A stretch of 64,000 bases of DNA from Chloroflexota bacterium (GCA_013112715.1 JABFGB010000029.1:16986-80985), one strand, 5' to 3'. Counted from the stretch's first letter, positions 37,901 to 46,567 are shown. The notes: generated from the sequence alone by a model not told the origin. Translations and numbers: made by a program.

Positions 37901-38613
37901 TACCGTTTGGCTTCCGTGTTGTGGGGGTCACCAATGAAGGCTTCCCGACCATTGACCGCCGCGTAACCGATGACGGGACGATTGAAGCCGCCTTCATCAT
38001 TGTGCCACTGGATGTCACCCGTGCCCTGATGAACCAACAAACGGGTGGGCCGTCCTCATTTTTTGACACTAATCAGGTTTGGCTCAATTTGCCAGAACGT
38101 GAACCGACGGATAAGCTCAAGCAAGAAATCGCGCAAGTTCCGGGAGTGACTGTGACCCGTTTTGCGTGGGATCGCTTTGGGCAGATTCAACGTGAACCGC
38201 TGCCAAGTGCTGTTGCAGGGTTGTTGTATGTGGGGTTCATTGTAAGCCTCATTCTCAGCCTACTCGACTTTGCCTTCTATATCATCGTCACGGCCAAACA
38301 GCGTTCCTTCACCTTTGGCGTGCTGCGCTCATTGGGTTGGGACACCAACAATATTTGGCGGCTGTTGTTGTTTGAGAACCTAGCATTAGTTGTGCCCGCC
38401 TTGATTATCGGCACCCTGCTTGGTGCAGGGCTAGCCTACCTGCTGCTGCCATTCTTGATACTGGCGGGTAACGAAACCCTACAATTTAAACCACTAGAAG
38501 TTGTGTTGATGTTGGTCAGCTTGGTTGGTGGATTTGGCGTGCTGTTGACTTTGACGGCGACATGGTTACGGAGCATGAGTGTAAATCAAGTGCTGCGTTT
38601 GGGTGAAGAATAA
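34990..38613 (+). CDS. Very large FtsX-like ABC permease, second of the pair
   Basis: The 1207-aa protein has the same plan as the preceding permease: an N-terminal helix (LSILLLAVCLVTGFLALGPLYI), ectodomain 1, an FtsX block near 350-480, a helix pair, a long ectodomain (about 640-1080) and a last FtsX block with TAKQRSFTFGVLRSLGWDTNNI. The second ectodomain contains a beta-rich part (WVTLSGYLPVSGRLPY and following) that resembles a jelly-roll or galactose-binding-like insert, also hinted at in the partner. Spacing to the upstream gene is 19 bases. The two probably form a heterodimer. Confidence 0.86.
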   Translation: MTLNLIFKRMRREWRVLSILLLAVCLVTGFLALGPLYIRAVTEVDIRSALDSANPEELKITVVSDVPVDQNAENIIKEELGPLAVGVDRYIRAQYTAPEAPSGQGDPGTPQIAVCGFVMVLGANPDDGLPGANECYQPFAFERLDQLVNVVEGRLPERLATPDMVNAAGLSEEQQAAQQIGIYNRGQTEAVITPEVAETARLELGSRFYMGQVFTDGTSRVTSVVIVGIVEPKNPSDPIWTGNQMFLRGAEVEVNLTTTRYDWGMAFDPAAYQDWVAPVVPGTSYIWRIHTNPDVINSNNAGEYSAAYTSLQNRLGTALNGAQTFSGLAPLISGYDDRVKEAEGPIVLLSGAVLFIMLYHLVTTVSLILQQQGTEWSSISSRGGSTFQLMKLQFITVFLLGFIGFVVGPYLSRIFLFFMERFGPLAQALDGASFGNLETPVTSYLLSIAAGAACVTFLSLPAYPAAKKSLLRLKQATSRPPTKPFWTSFFLDFVLIIAGIGFVIRMYWIADGRIKDLYRYLINPAKMVQFVADHPSQTGGLKDPGNLLSMALLVTGIALFWLRIFPMLMGFVSRITSRRKALTGPLAVWNIERNPGHYAQLILLLIGTLALGTASLGLTATREAGGWRQAQKEIGGSARVEINPTQGDITNVAWDRFDGVADSANVIRVTGTALGRESFVLIGVNPEEFATAFPDYADEVAGLRDVPALTQPGIVLPDDANQLTVQVWSQSLATEEVPEPSVIISVYLIDAVGTPYLLQLSRDAGTNVTGPTGETSEPDAGPPPTPPEQWVTLSGYLPVSGRLPYRMWRIGMASRQGNLDSFTHKVYLDYWQTVDANGIATPLESYETQPAGWQPATFVSPFSGTWVPLDIAQRQIGGAQIQYVQNEVDPVAQDDSTALKIEYSVRRVSGRSTEPSVMIDTLPVDRIPAIISGKFADVFRGTGQGSANRGIPPLEVGSERDLNVDVGPGTVPFGFRVVGVTNEGFPTIDRRVTDDGTIEAAFIIVPLDVTRALMNQQTGGPSSFFDTNQVWLNLPEREPTDKLKQEIAQVPGVTVTRFAWDRFGQIQREPLPSAVAGLLYVGFIVSLILSLLDFAFYIIVTAKQRSFTFGVLRSLGWDTNNIWRLLLFENLALVVPALIIGTLLGAGLAYLLLPFLILAGNETLQFKPLEVVLMLVSLVGGFGVLLTLTATWLRSMSVNQVLRLGEE

Positions 38614-38634
38614 AAGAAAAGAGGGACATATTCC

Positions 38635-39531
38635 ATGAGACCCTATATCAAATGTGACGATCTCGTAAAAATCTATAAAATAGCCGATCTTGAGGTTGTT
38701 GCGCTGCGCGGCCTTGATCTGGAAGTGGACAAAGGGGAGATGTTGGCGCTCGTCGGGGCTTCTGGCTCTGGCAAGTCCACCCTAATGAACATTCTCGGTG
38801 CGCTGGATACCCCCACCACCGGACAAGTGTGGGTCGGTGATTACAACCTATTGGAAATGAGCCGCCCTCAACAAACGCTTTATCGGCGAACACAGGTCGG
38901 TTTTGTGTGGCAGCAAACGGCGCGTAATCTGCTGCCCTATCTGACCGCCCGCGAAAATGTTGAACTGCCGATGGCGCTGGCAAAAGTTGGACGACGCGAA
39001 CGGCATAAACGTGCCCAAGAATTGCTGGAGATGGTTGGACTCGGTGAACGGCTCAACCACCGCCCAGATCGCCTTTCCGGGGGTGAACAGCAGCGCGTAG
39101 CAATTGCGGTGGCAATGGCAAATCGGCCCGGCCTGCTTCTTGCTGACGAACCGACGGGCGAAGTCGACACTGAAGCCGCTGGCATCATCTTTAATACCAT
39201 GCACACCCTCAAAGACGAATATGGCGTGACCATCATCATCGTGACCCACGACGTGAGTGTTGCCAATCGGGTTGACCGTGTAATCGGGATGCGTGACGGA
39301 CGCACCGTGACTGAAATCTTGCGTCGGCGTGATGGGGATGTATTGGTCAGTGATGAAGAGTATGCCATCCTTGACCGTGCTGGTCGTCTGCAACTGCCAG
39401 AAGCGTACATTGAGACTCTCAGCTTGGAAGATCGGGTACGCCTGAAACTGCGCGAAGACCATATTGGGGTGTATGCACAACACCATTCCGAAGAAACTGA
39501 TGAAGAAGAAGAAACGACTGTCGGGGCCTAA
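38635..39531 (+). CDS. ABC exporter ATPase, LolD/MacB type, with acidic tail
   Basis: The 298-aa ATPase has Walker A GASGSGKST at residues 41-49, LSGGEQQRVAIAVAMA and Walker B LLLADEPTGEVD, as in ATPases serving FtsX-type permeases. It extends about 60 residues past the usual 230-residue length and ends in an acidic stretch (HHSEETDEEEETT). GAGGG precedes the ATG. Together with the next gene it could form an ATPase heterodimer matched to the permease heterodimer. Confidence 0.92.
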   Translation: MRPYIKCDDLVKIYKIADLEVVALRGLDLEVDKGEMLALVGASGSGKSTLMNILGALDTPTTGQVWVGDYNLLEMSRPQQTLYRRTQVGFVWQQTARNLLPYLTARENVELPMALAKVGRRERHKRAQELLEMVGLGERLNHRPDRLSGGEQQRVAIAVAMANRPGLLLADEPTGEVDTEAAGIIFNTMHTLKDEYGVTIIIVTHDVSVANRVDRVIGMRDGRTVTEILRRRDGDVLVSDEEYAILDRAGRLQLPEAYIETLSLEDRVRLKLREDHIGVYAQHHSEETDEEEETTVGA

Positions 39532-39551
39532 ATTACTGGAGCAGCTATTTT

Positions 39552-40340
39552 ATGAGCAACGGTTATTCAAGTGGGATTGAACCCACGATCAGTATCAACA
39601 ACCTACATCGCATTTATCACCTTGAAGGTGAAGATATTCACGCGGTAAACGGCATTTCTCTCGATATTTGGCCCAATTACATGACGGCGATTGTGGGGCG
39701 TTCGGGGTCGGGCAAAACAACCCTGCTTAATCTGGTCGCAGGATTGGACAATTCCACACAGGGGGATATTCACATTTTAGGACGCAATTTGAGCGCGATG
39801 AATGAGCCGGAACGCCTCAATATGCGTTTGCACGAAATCGGCTTTGTGTTCCAAAGTTTTGGCCTTATGCCCCTGTTGAGCGCCTTTGAAAATGTTAGCA
39901 TTCCGCTGCGGATGCGCGGAGCCTCGCCCCGTGAACGGGATGCCCAAGTCCGCGAAGCATTGGAATGGGTTGGATTAGCCGAACGTGCCAAACATCGCCC
40001 TTACGAACTATCCGGTGGGGAGCAGCAGCGTGTGGCAATCGCCCGTGCGTTGGCGGCTCACCCTAAACTGATCCTTGCCGACGAACCAACGGGTCAGTTG
40101 GACACACGCACAGGCCGCCGTATTCTGGATTTGCTGCGCCGCTTGGTCGTGGAACGCGAAATTACGGTTGTCATTGTCAGCCATGACCCCCAAGTGATGC
40201 AGGAAGCCGATGTCGTCCATGAAATGCGTGATGGTAGATTGATGGAAACGCGCATTAAGCCGGGAATCGTTCTGCCGGACGGCTCCAAGGGGAACACTGC
40301 CTATATGGAAGACTCACGCAGCGCTTATACTGTTGCGTAA
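39552..40340 (+). CDS. ABC exporter ATPase, LolD/MacB type, second
   Basis: The 262-aa ATPase has Walker A GRSGSGKTT from residue 49, the X-loop/signature region LSGGEQQRVAIARALA and LILADEPTGQLD. The text RRLVVEREITVVIVSHDPQVM is typical of the MacB-like group. It is the last gene of the four-gene permease/ATPase operon; GGAG stands 10 bases before the ATG, and a hairpin follows the stop. Confidence 0.93.
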   Translation: MSNGYSSGIEPTISINNLHRIYHLEGEDIHAVNGISLDIWPNYMTAIVGRSGSGKTTLLNLVAGLDNSTQGDIHILGRNLSAMNEPERLNMRLHEIGFVFQSFGLMPLLSAFENVSIPLRMRGASPRERDAQVREALEWVGLAERAKHRPYELSGGEQQRVAIARALAAHPKLILADEPTGQLDTRTGRRILDLLRRLVVEREITVVIVSHDPQVMQEADVVHEMRDGRLMETRIKPGIVLPDGSKGNTAYMEDSRSAYTVA

Positions 40341-40346
40341 TATAGG

Positions 40347-40376
40347 TGTGGGGCGGTAACCAGTTATCGCCCCACA
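40347..40376 (+). terminator. Hairpin after the FtsX-type exporter operon
   Basis: TGTGGGGCG and CGCCCCACA form a perfect 9-bp stem, extended inwards by further pairs almost to the loop. It starts 7 bases after the operon end. The following ATTAACCC is not T-rich. Confidence 0.6.
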
Positions 40377-40429
40377 ATTAACCCGCTCTGAAAATTCCGT
40401 GAATCCCACTATAGCATCCGCTCTTCTAC

Positions 40430-40458
40430 TTGTCATAAAATTAAATTCGCCATACACT
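40430..40458 (+). promoter_or_regulatory. Candidate promoter of the cpaF-like gene
   Basis: TTGTCA (40430-40435) and TACACT (40453-40458) are 17 bases apart, 42 bases before the start codon. The -35 has one mismatch, the -10 two. An AAGGG ribosome-binding site follows at 40489-40493. Confidence 0.55.
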
Positions 40459-40499
40459 ACAACAGTCAAGACAAGTCAAAATTTATGTAAGGGTATGTC

Positions 40500-42005
40500 A
40501 TGGGTTCACGACTCTCCAAACTTTCCGGCCCTCCACCCAAAAAAGACCGCCGCGAACAGCCTGATTTCAATGCGGATGAGATATTTGCCATAAATGAGGC
40601 GCCACGACCCGGCACGTCACCATTTACGACGGCAGTACCGGCTGGCCCAATCAATCAGGCAGATACCCTGCTTCACGATAGCAGCGCGTATGGGCCACCG
40701 ACCAAAAAACGCAGCAGCCCGCGTGTTGCCGAACTACGCAAAATGCTGCGTGTCAAATTGATGGCAACGGCTGAAGAATTTGACAAGCTAGAATCCATCA
40801 ACCCTGAACATTGTAAATTGGTCGTTGATCGCCTCCAAACACTTATTCAGCGGGCCAATCTGCAATTGAGTTCACAAGAATACCAAGACCTCGAAACTGG
40901 CCTCATCTATGATTTACTCGGTTTTGGGGCGATTGAGCCACTGGTACGCGATAAGAGTGTCAGTGAAATTATGGTCAATGGCCCGGAAATTATCTTTGCC
41001 GAACGTAAAGGCAAGCTGATCGAAACCGACATTGTTTTTGACGACGATGAGCATGTACAGTGGACAGCCCAGCGCATTGTGCGCCCCATGCAGCGTGAAT
41101 TGAGCCGCAAACAGGCGATGGTAGATGCTCGGTTGCCCGATGGCAGCCGCGTACATGTCATTATGCCCCCCTCAGCGCTACAGGGCACAACCATCACCAT
41201 CCGTAAATTCCCCGAAAAACGTCTGACATGGCAAGATCTGGTAGGTTTCGGTTCATTCACTGAAGAAGTGGCAATGTTCCTTGCTGCCTGTGTCAAGGTA
41301 CGCCTAAACATCGTCGTGTCCGGTGGTACCGGTTCGGGCAAGACCACCCTGCTAAATGTGATTAGCTCATTTATCCCCGAAGATGAACGTATCGTCACCA
41401 TTGAGGACTCTGCTGAACTGCAATTGGCGCAACGGCATGTGGTACGGCTTGAAACCATTCCCAATGTGCAAGGTACTAAAGAAGGGGCACTGACCATCCG
41501 CGATTTGGTCAAGGGTTCATTGCGTATGCGACCAGATCGGATTGTTGTCGGTGAAATTCGTGACGGTGCGGCGTTGGACATGCTCCAAGCGATGAACACC
41601 GGGCATGACGGTTCATTGACCACCGTACACTCCAACAGCCCTCGTGACGCGGTCTCCCGCTTGGAAACCTTGTGCTTGATGGCAGGTATGGATTTGCCCG
41701 TTCAGGTCGTGCGCAGCCAAATCGCCAGCGCCGTGGACTTGTTTGTCCAGCAAGCCCGTCTAAAGGATGGCAGCCGTAAAATCATCCAAATCAGCGAAAT
41801 TCAGGGGATGGAAGGCCAAAACGTCACGCTGCAAGACGTATTTGTCTATAAGACCCCCGGCCATACCGGATCAGGCCCTAGCCATGAAGGTGGCGGCACG
41901 TTGGAACCCACCGGGATGCGTCCGAAATTTGCCGAGCGCTTTGAACATGCCGGAATTCGCCTAAGTGCCGATGTATTTGGGGCACGTTCCAAGAAATTCG
42001 GTTAA
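40500..42005 (+). CDS. CpaF/TadA-type secretion ATPase, orphan
   Basis: The 501-aa protein is a type II/IV secretion ATPase of the CpaF branch. These power tight-adherence (Flp) pili or related machines at the inner membrane. An unconserved basic and proline-rich N-terminus (about 1-85) leads into the N-domain (DLLGFGAIEPLVRDKSVSEIMVNGP). Then come Walker A GGTGSGKTT from residue 275, the Asp box VTIEDSAELQL, the LRMRPDRIVVGEIRDG Walker B region, and the His box TGHDGSLTTVHSN. The C-terminal tail has a Gly-rich part. No tadB, tadC, flp or prepilin peptidase gene adjoins it, so its machine is encoded elsewhere or lost. Confidence 0.9.
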   Translation: MGSRLSKLSGPPPKKDRREQPDFNADEIFAINEAPRPGTSPFTTAVPAGPINQADTLLHDSSAYGPPTKKRSSPRVAELRKMLRVKLMATAEEFDKLESINPEHCKLVVDRLQTLIQRANLQLSSQEYQDLETGLIYDLLGFGAIEPLVRDKSVSEIMVNGPEIIFAERKGKLIETDIVFDDDEHVQWTAQRIVRPMQRELSRKQAMVDARLPDGSRVHVIMPPSALQGTTITIRKFPEKRLTWQDLVGFGSFTEEVAMFLAACVKVRLNIVVSGGTGSGKTTLLNVISSFIPEDERIVTIEDSAELQLAQRHVVRLETIPNVQGTKEGALTIRDLVKGSLRMRPDRIVVGEIRDGAALDMLQAMNTGHDGSLTTVHSNSPRDAVSRLETLCLMAGMDLPVQVVRSQIASAVDLFVQQARLKDGSRKIIQISEIQGMEGQNVTLQDVFVYKTPGHTGSGPSHEGGGTLEPTGMRPKFAERFEHAGIRLSADVFGARSKKFG

Positions 42006-42022
42006 TCTGGCAAAAACAAGAA

Positions 42023-42050
42023 GGGGCGATTCCAACAGTGGTTTCGCCCC
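42023..42050. terminator. Hairpin between convergent cpaF-like and malG-like genes
   Basis: GGGGCGA and TCGCCCC pair perfectly. On the minus strand it is followed by TTCTTGTTTTTG, so it best fits a terminator of the sugar-permease operon. It may also stop cpaF transcripts. Confidence 0.6.
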
Positions 42051-42071
42051 ATTTCAATCTGCCTGTTATTG

Positions 42072-43721
42072 TTAACCCTTCAAACCTGTCGTCGCAATCC
42101 CCTCGGTAAATTGTTTTTGGGCCACAAAGTACATCAACATCACCGGGAAAAGCGCGATAAACGCTCCTGCCATCAAGAGATTGGGCCGCGAACCACCCTC
42201 CTCACGGAAGCTGTACAGCGCATAGGCAATCGGACGCCATTCATCGGTACTCGTCACCAAAATAGGCCAATCTAGGGCATTCCATGTGGCGATAAAAGTA
42301 AACAGGACAACAGTGGTAATCGCCGCCCGTGAAATGGGTAGAGCAATTTGGAACAGGAAGCGCACATGACCCGCCCCATCAATTTGCGCCGCGTCAAAAA
42401 GCTCGGTGGGAATTTGCATAAAAAATTGGCGCAGCAGAAAAATCCCAAAGGTGCTGGCAAGAAATGGCACGACCAATGCCGGCCAGTTATCCAGCCAACG
42501 GGCACTTTCGGCAGTGATAATCCTAAAGCCCAACAGGGAATTGGAAAAATCACCGATGCTGTCAAAGATCGGGCCGACATTTTCGACTGACCAGCGGCTA
42601 ATGGAGGTCACAATCAGCAGGCGTGGAATCAGCACAACCACTGAGGGGATGAATAGGGTCATCAGGAAAATGCTAAAGACTAAATTGCGTCCGGGCCAGT
42701 TCATACGGGCAAAGGCATAAGCCGCAAGAATCGAGAACAAGGTTTGCCCCGTAACCGTCAACAGTGTGATGATGGTCGAATTGATAAAATACTCTGAGAA
42801 GTTTTCGTCAATCCAGACCTTCACGTAATGGGACACCCCACCCGACAAAATTAAATCGGCCTTGTACAAACCAAAGGGTAAATTCACTTTGAGAATTGCT
42901 AGACCACCATTTTGTCGTTCCTTGATATACTGCGCCTGTGGGGTGCGTTGCAAGGCGGGCGTCCGCTCAATAGAACCACGACAGCAGGACTCCATGTATT
43001 CAGGGAAACCCAAATTGGTGGCTTGAAGAATGGAACTGCCTTCAGCGTCGGTCTCTATTGCCCAATATCCCACCACAACATTGAAGGTATCCAATGAAGC
43101 GGGGATAAATTCCTCCGTCCCGTCAGCTTTTTGGACATTCAGCCCACGAAATGCCAGTACATCCCCTCGACTGGCGCGTTCGTTCTGTAGCAGGCGAATA
43201 GTATGGTTGCCCTCTGGCAGCATCACGCGCAACTCTTGGCTGAGAGCCGTCACATTGGGATAGCCGTCTATCAAAAATGACTGTGCAAACTGCGGTTCAT
43301 CGCTAAAGGTGTCAATCTGAGCCACCTGCTGTCCATCCACATACACATCCACTGCACCACCCTTGGGGCTGGTATCATACACCAACGACGCGGCAACCCC
43401 ATCAAATTGAACTTCGGCCTCTGGAATCAGAAATTCCCCTAGTGGACGATTTAATTCAGCGTCAGTGCCTTTATAGACGCCCAGCAACCGCGATTGGGGT
43501 ACCAAAACTCCCCGCGACACTTCGCTAATCGTCATCAATGAGGTGGACACCATCCACAAAAAGGGCAGCACAAACAAGATCGCCCCAAGCGTAAGCAACA
43601 GATAGGCAAAAAGCGTTCCTACTGGCAGATGCAATGGCGGACGCTGGGGCAGCACTCGCTTGTGCTCTCTGGATTTTTCGGTAAGTGACGTTGTAGAAGT
43701 GGTCGACGTGGTACTAGCCAT
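42072..43721 (-). CDS. Carbohydrate ABC transporter permease, MalG type, with large extracytoplasmic insert
   Basis: The 549-aa inner-membrane protein is about twice the normal MalG length. After a Ser/Thr-rich start and helix 1 (LLTLGAILFVLPFLWMVST), a long beta-rich domain (about residues 60-275) is inserted. It includes DVYVDGQQVAQIDTF and FIPASLDTFNVVVGYW, where typical MalG has a short loop. The standard core follows, with the ATPase-contact EAA-type loop FDAAQIDGAGHVRFLFQIALP and five further helices. It overlaps the malF-like gene by 8 bases. No binding protein or ATPase is adjacent. Confidence 0.88.
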   Translation of the reverse strand: MASTTSTTSTTSLTEKSREHKRVLPQRPPLHLPVGTLFAYLLLTLGAILFVLPFLWMVSTSLMTISEVSRGVLVPQSRLLGVYKGTDAELNRPLGEFLIPEAEVQFDGVAASLVYDTSPKGGAVDVYVDGQQVAQIDTFSDEPQFAQSFLIDGYPNVTALSQELRVMLPEGNHTIRLLQNERASRGDVLAFRGLNVQKADGTEEFIPASLDTFNVVVGYWAIETDAEGSSILQATNLGFPEYMESCCRGSIERTPALQRTPQAQYIKERQNGGLAILKVNLPFGLYKADLILSGGVSHYVKVWIDENFSEYFINSTIITLLTVTGQTLFSILAAYAFARMNWPGRNLVFSIFLMTLFIPSVVVLIPRLLIVTSISRWSVENVGPIFDSIGDFSNSLLGFRIITAESARWLDNWPALVVPFLASTFGIFLLRQFFMQIPTELFDAAQIDGAGHVRFLFQIALPISRAAITTVVLFTFIATWNALDWPILVTSTDEWRPIAYALYSFREEGGSRPNLLMAGAFIALFPVMLMYFVAQKQFTEGIATTGLKG

Positions 43722-46065
43722 AAAACACCCGATCCTTCGAAAGTTGGTTTTGAATGAGGGTGAGAATTAAAATTACCATAAATAAGATAAAGGCGAGGGC
43801 TGTTGCATAACCGGGGTCATTTTGTTTATAGAAAACCTCAAAGATGCGAACGGTTAGGGTATCTACTTCCTGACCAATCGCCCCACTTCGCATGACGTAA
43901 ATACTGTCAAATGAACTAAACGTCCCGATGATGCCCAACATTGAGAGGAAAAAGGTCACAGGTGAAAGAAGTGGAAGGGTAATATTGCGGAACGCTGACC
44001 AGCGGCCTGCCCCGTCCACCCTTGCGGCTTCATAAAGTTCACCCGGAATAGACCCCAACCCCGCTAGAAAAATGACCGCGTAATAACCGGAATAGACCCA
44101 AATATTAAACAAAATTACGGTTGTTAGGGCCATGCTGGGGCCTTCGAAGGCCGAAGGAATTTGATTAGGGTTGCCGTTAAAAACCTCTCTAAAGATGACT
44201 CGAATAAGCCCGTTGGGTTCCATTAGCCACTTTTGCGTCTCGATGCCCACGACACCGAGGAATTTATTGGCTAGGCCACCGGGGTCAAGGCTAAATACAA
44301 CTGTAAAGACGGTAGCAGTTGCAATTCTGGGCGCGATATAGGGCATAAAGTAGACAAGGCGGAACATGCCTTTGCCAAGATTGATCTCATAGAACATCAC
44401 ATAGGCCAATAGAAGTCCAAACACCAATTGGGCAGGCACACTGACTATACTGAAAATGACAGTGCGAGTCAGCGCCTCTCGAACTTCAAGGGCGGGTGCG
44501 CCTGCCCGCATCATCGTACCGGGAAGCTCACTAATACACAGCCAGCCACCAACCATCAACAGCAGGGCTAAGAGGAACATGCCGGATAATCCAAATGTAG
44601 TCTCGCGCTTTTGGGCATCTTTCCAGACCAAATAGGCAATGCCGATTAAGAACATGCCTGTGCCAATCAAAATCAGTTGGGGCACAAACATCATCTGAGC
44701 TGCCAATTCTTCAACACTGAGGTTGTTACGCGGTGGCACACCTGTCGCATACTCATAAGCGGCACTAAACTGTTGATCTGAAAGGTTATCAAACCCGTGT
44801 GCCGTCTCTCGATAAAGCTGGATGGTCATGAGCAGGTATATGAATAGGCCCAATACCAAAACCCCCAATACCGCACGGGCTAGTCCCAACCAACCATACA
44901 GAGGCGCATCCACCAACATTTTTTCACGATGACTACCGATGAGGAAAATCAACCCAATGGCGAAGGCAATAACAAGCGCCAATATCAGCGGACGACTAAT
45001 GGGGGGGGTATAACCGCCGCGTGTCACCAACGCCAACCCCACATCTTGGGCTTGATACAAATCGAAGGGTGCTAGAACCTCCGTGTTTTCACTCAACAAG
45101 ATGGTCGCGTCGAGCGTTTCGGTTGTCCCCAGCAGGTTATTGGTCTCAAGCTGAACAGTGGCTTCAGTGGTATAGGGCGCGGGTTGAAAGCCAAGTCCCA
45201 CTGTCAGCGGGAGGAGAATCTGCACTTTTTGATTGTTTTCAAAAGTAATAGCGCCATCCGTAAAATTATCTACGGGGACATTTTGATAGGCTTGGGGTGC
45301 AAGAAAAGCCTCATAGGTGGTATCGCCAATAGTTGCCTTGAGCGGAATATCGCCATCCAGCGAAACATTGACGACCCGCGCTCCCTCAATCGGTAAATCG
45401 GGCACGGCGTTGGAAACATGGGTAGTAAAAAGCAACTGAGCGATTTCACGAGATTCTTCAACATCTTTTTCCATCTGGTCGTAGGCATAACGCACAATCA
45501 AAACAGCCAGCACCGTCAAGACCATCATAAGCACGGTATTGCCGATGTAGTTGCCGACTCGCCCCTCGGTACGCTGCCGTAAAAAGACATAACCGCCGAT
45601 ACTTAGGGCGACAAGCATTATCCCCACCAACCACGGGCCAAATTTGAAATATTCGGTGATGCCAAGAAAAACGAGCCAGATGATCGCTAGGGCGAGGACA
45701 AAACTGGGGAGTAGATAGAACCACAGATGATCGTTGGGATGTTCGCGCTGATGGTCACGGGCACGCTGCCATGCTTTGGATGCCAGATAACAAAAGACAA
45801 CTGCCAAGAGCATTAGGACGACATAGATCAGGCTACCGATCCCCTTGACATAGTTATCGAGGCCCACATAGCTGTTGGTGATGGGGCGTCCAAACTTCAG
45901 GCTTTCCCATGTGGCCGAGATCACTGGATAGATACCAAAAATGAGAGTGATGATAAAGGCCGGAGCGACCAGCAGATAGGCCAGTGCCGATTCGCGCAGG
46001 CGACGCCGAAAATGACCAAGTGCCAATTCGCGCTGATATGACTTATTGCCCGATGTGTTTTCCAT
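43714..46065 (-). CDS. Carbohydrate ABC transporter permease, MalF type, greatly expanded
   Basis: The protein is about 783 aa from the ATG at 46065; an in-frame TTG 9 bases upstream is an alternative. The normal C-terminal core (about 530-783) has the EAA loop YEAARVDGAGRWSAFRNITLP. Ahead of it are helix 1, three extra hydrophobic segments (about 60-200), an extracytoplasmic beta-rich domain (about 205-355), and several more helices (about 360-520). This is far beyond the roughly 300 to 515 residues known for MalF proteins. With the MalG partner it would form an importer with a large external collar. The substrate is unknown. Confidence 0.86.
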   Translation of the reverse strand: MENTSGNKSYQRELALGHFRRRLRESALAYLLVAPAFIITLIFGIYPVISATWESLKFGRPITNSYVGLDNYVKGIGSLIYVVLMLLAVVFCYLASKAWQRARDHQREHPNDHLWFYLLPSFVLALAIIWLVFLGITEYFKFGPWLVGIMLVALSIGGYVFLRQRTEGRVGNYIGNTVLMMVLTVLAVLIVRYAYDQMEKDVEESREIAQLLFTTHVSNAVPDLPIEGARVVNVSLDGDIPLKATIGDTTYEAFLAPQAYQNVPVDNFTDGAITFENNQKVQILLPLTVGLGFQPAPYTTEATVQLETNNLLGTTETLDATILLSENTEVLAPFDLYQAQDVGLALVTRGGYTPPISRPLILALVIAFAIGLIFLIGSHREKMLVDAPLYGWLGLARAVLGVLVLGLFIYLLMTIQLYRETAHGFDNLSDQQFSAAYEYATGVPPRNNLSVEELAAQMMFVPQLILIGTGMFLIGIAYLVWKDAQKRETTFGLSGMFLLALLLMVGGWLCISELPGTMMRAGAPALEVREALTRTVIFSIVSVPAQLVFGLLLAYVMFYEINLGKGMFRLVYFMPYIAPRIATATVFTVVFSLDPGGLANKFLGVVGIETQKWLMEPNGLIRVIFREVFNGNPNQIPSAFEGPSMALTTVILFNIWVYSGYYAVIFLAGLGSIPGELYEAARVDGAGRWSAFRNITLPLLSPVTFFLSMLGIIGTFSSFDSIYVMRSGAIGQEVDTLTVRIFEVFYKQNDPGYATALAFILFMVILILTLIQNQLSKDRVFYG

Positions 46066-46212
46066 CAAAAACAAAATTCCCTAATCGCAAGAGTTTTTAT
46101 AGCCTGTATTTAATCGCCTGACGCGGAAAACTGCAAGCAAATGGATAAGCACGAAGGCAAAATCTACGTAAAAGTTTCTTAAACCCATATGCAATGTGAT
46201 GGGAAAACCTTC

Positions 46213-46241
46213 TGGACATGCCAGCGATGCTCTGCTACAAT
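46213..46241 (+). promoter_or_regulatory. Promoter of rpsT
   Basis: TGGACA (46213-46218) and TACAAT (46236-46241) are 17 bases apart, each one mismatch from consensus. Initiation near 46248 would give a 40-base leader before the GTG start. Confidence 0.78.
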
Positions 46242-46288
46242 GCTTTCTTTGTATTCAAACAGACAGGCAATTTTTTCGGAGATTAACG

Positions 46289-46567
46289 GTGGCAAACACG
46301 AAATCCTCACAGAAACGCATCCGTAGTTCGGAGCGTAAGCGTGAGCGGAACCGCATTTATCGGTCACGTACCCGCACTGAATTGAAGCAGGCACGCACCG
46401 CGATTAGCTCGGGCAACCTTGAAGAAGCGATTGCACAAACACGCCATGCCATTCAAATTTTGGATAAGGCTGTGAACAAAGGGATACTGCACAAGAATAA
46501 CGCTGCTCGTCGTAAGAGCCGCCTGATGCAGCACCTGAATGAATTGCAGGCGCAAAAGCAAAAATAA
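46289..46567 (+). CDS. rpsT: 30S ribosomal protein S20
   Basis: The 92-aa basic protein binds 16S rRNA in the small subunit. It begins [21 protein letters not shown] and includes the [14 protein letters not shown] and [17 protein letters not shown] helices, the normal S20 pattern and length. The start is the GTG at 46289: GGAG lies 7 bases upstream and the promoter leaves no room for a longer form. It is monocistronic, with its own promoter and terminator. Confidence 0.95.
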   Translation: MANTKSSQKRIRSSERKRERNRIYRSRTRTELKQARTAISSGNLEEAIAQTRHAIQILDKAVNKGILHKNNAARRKSRLMQHLNELQAQKQK

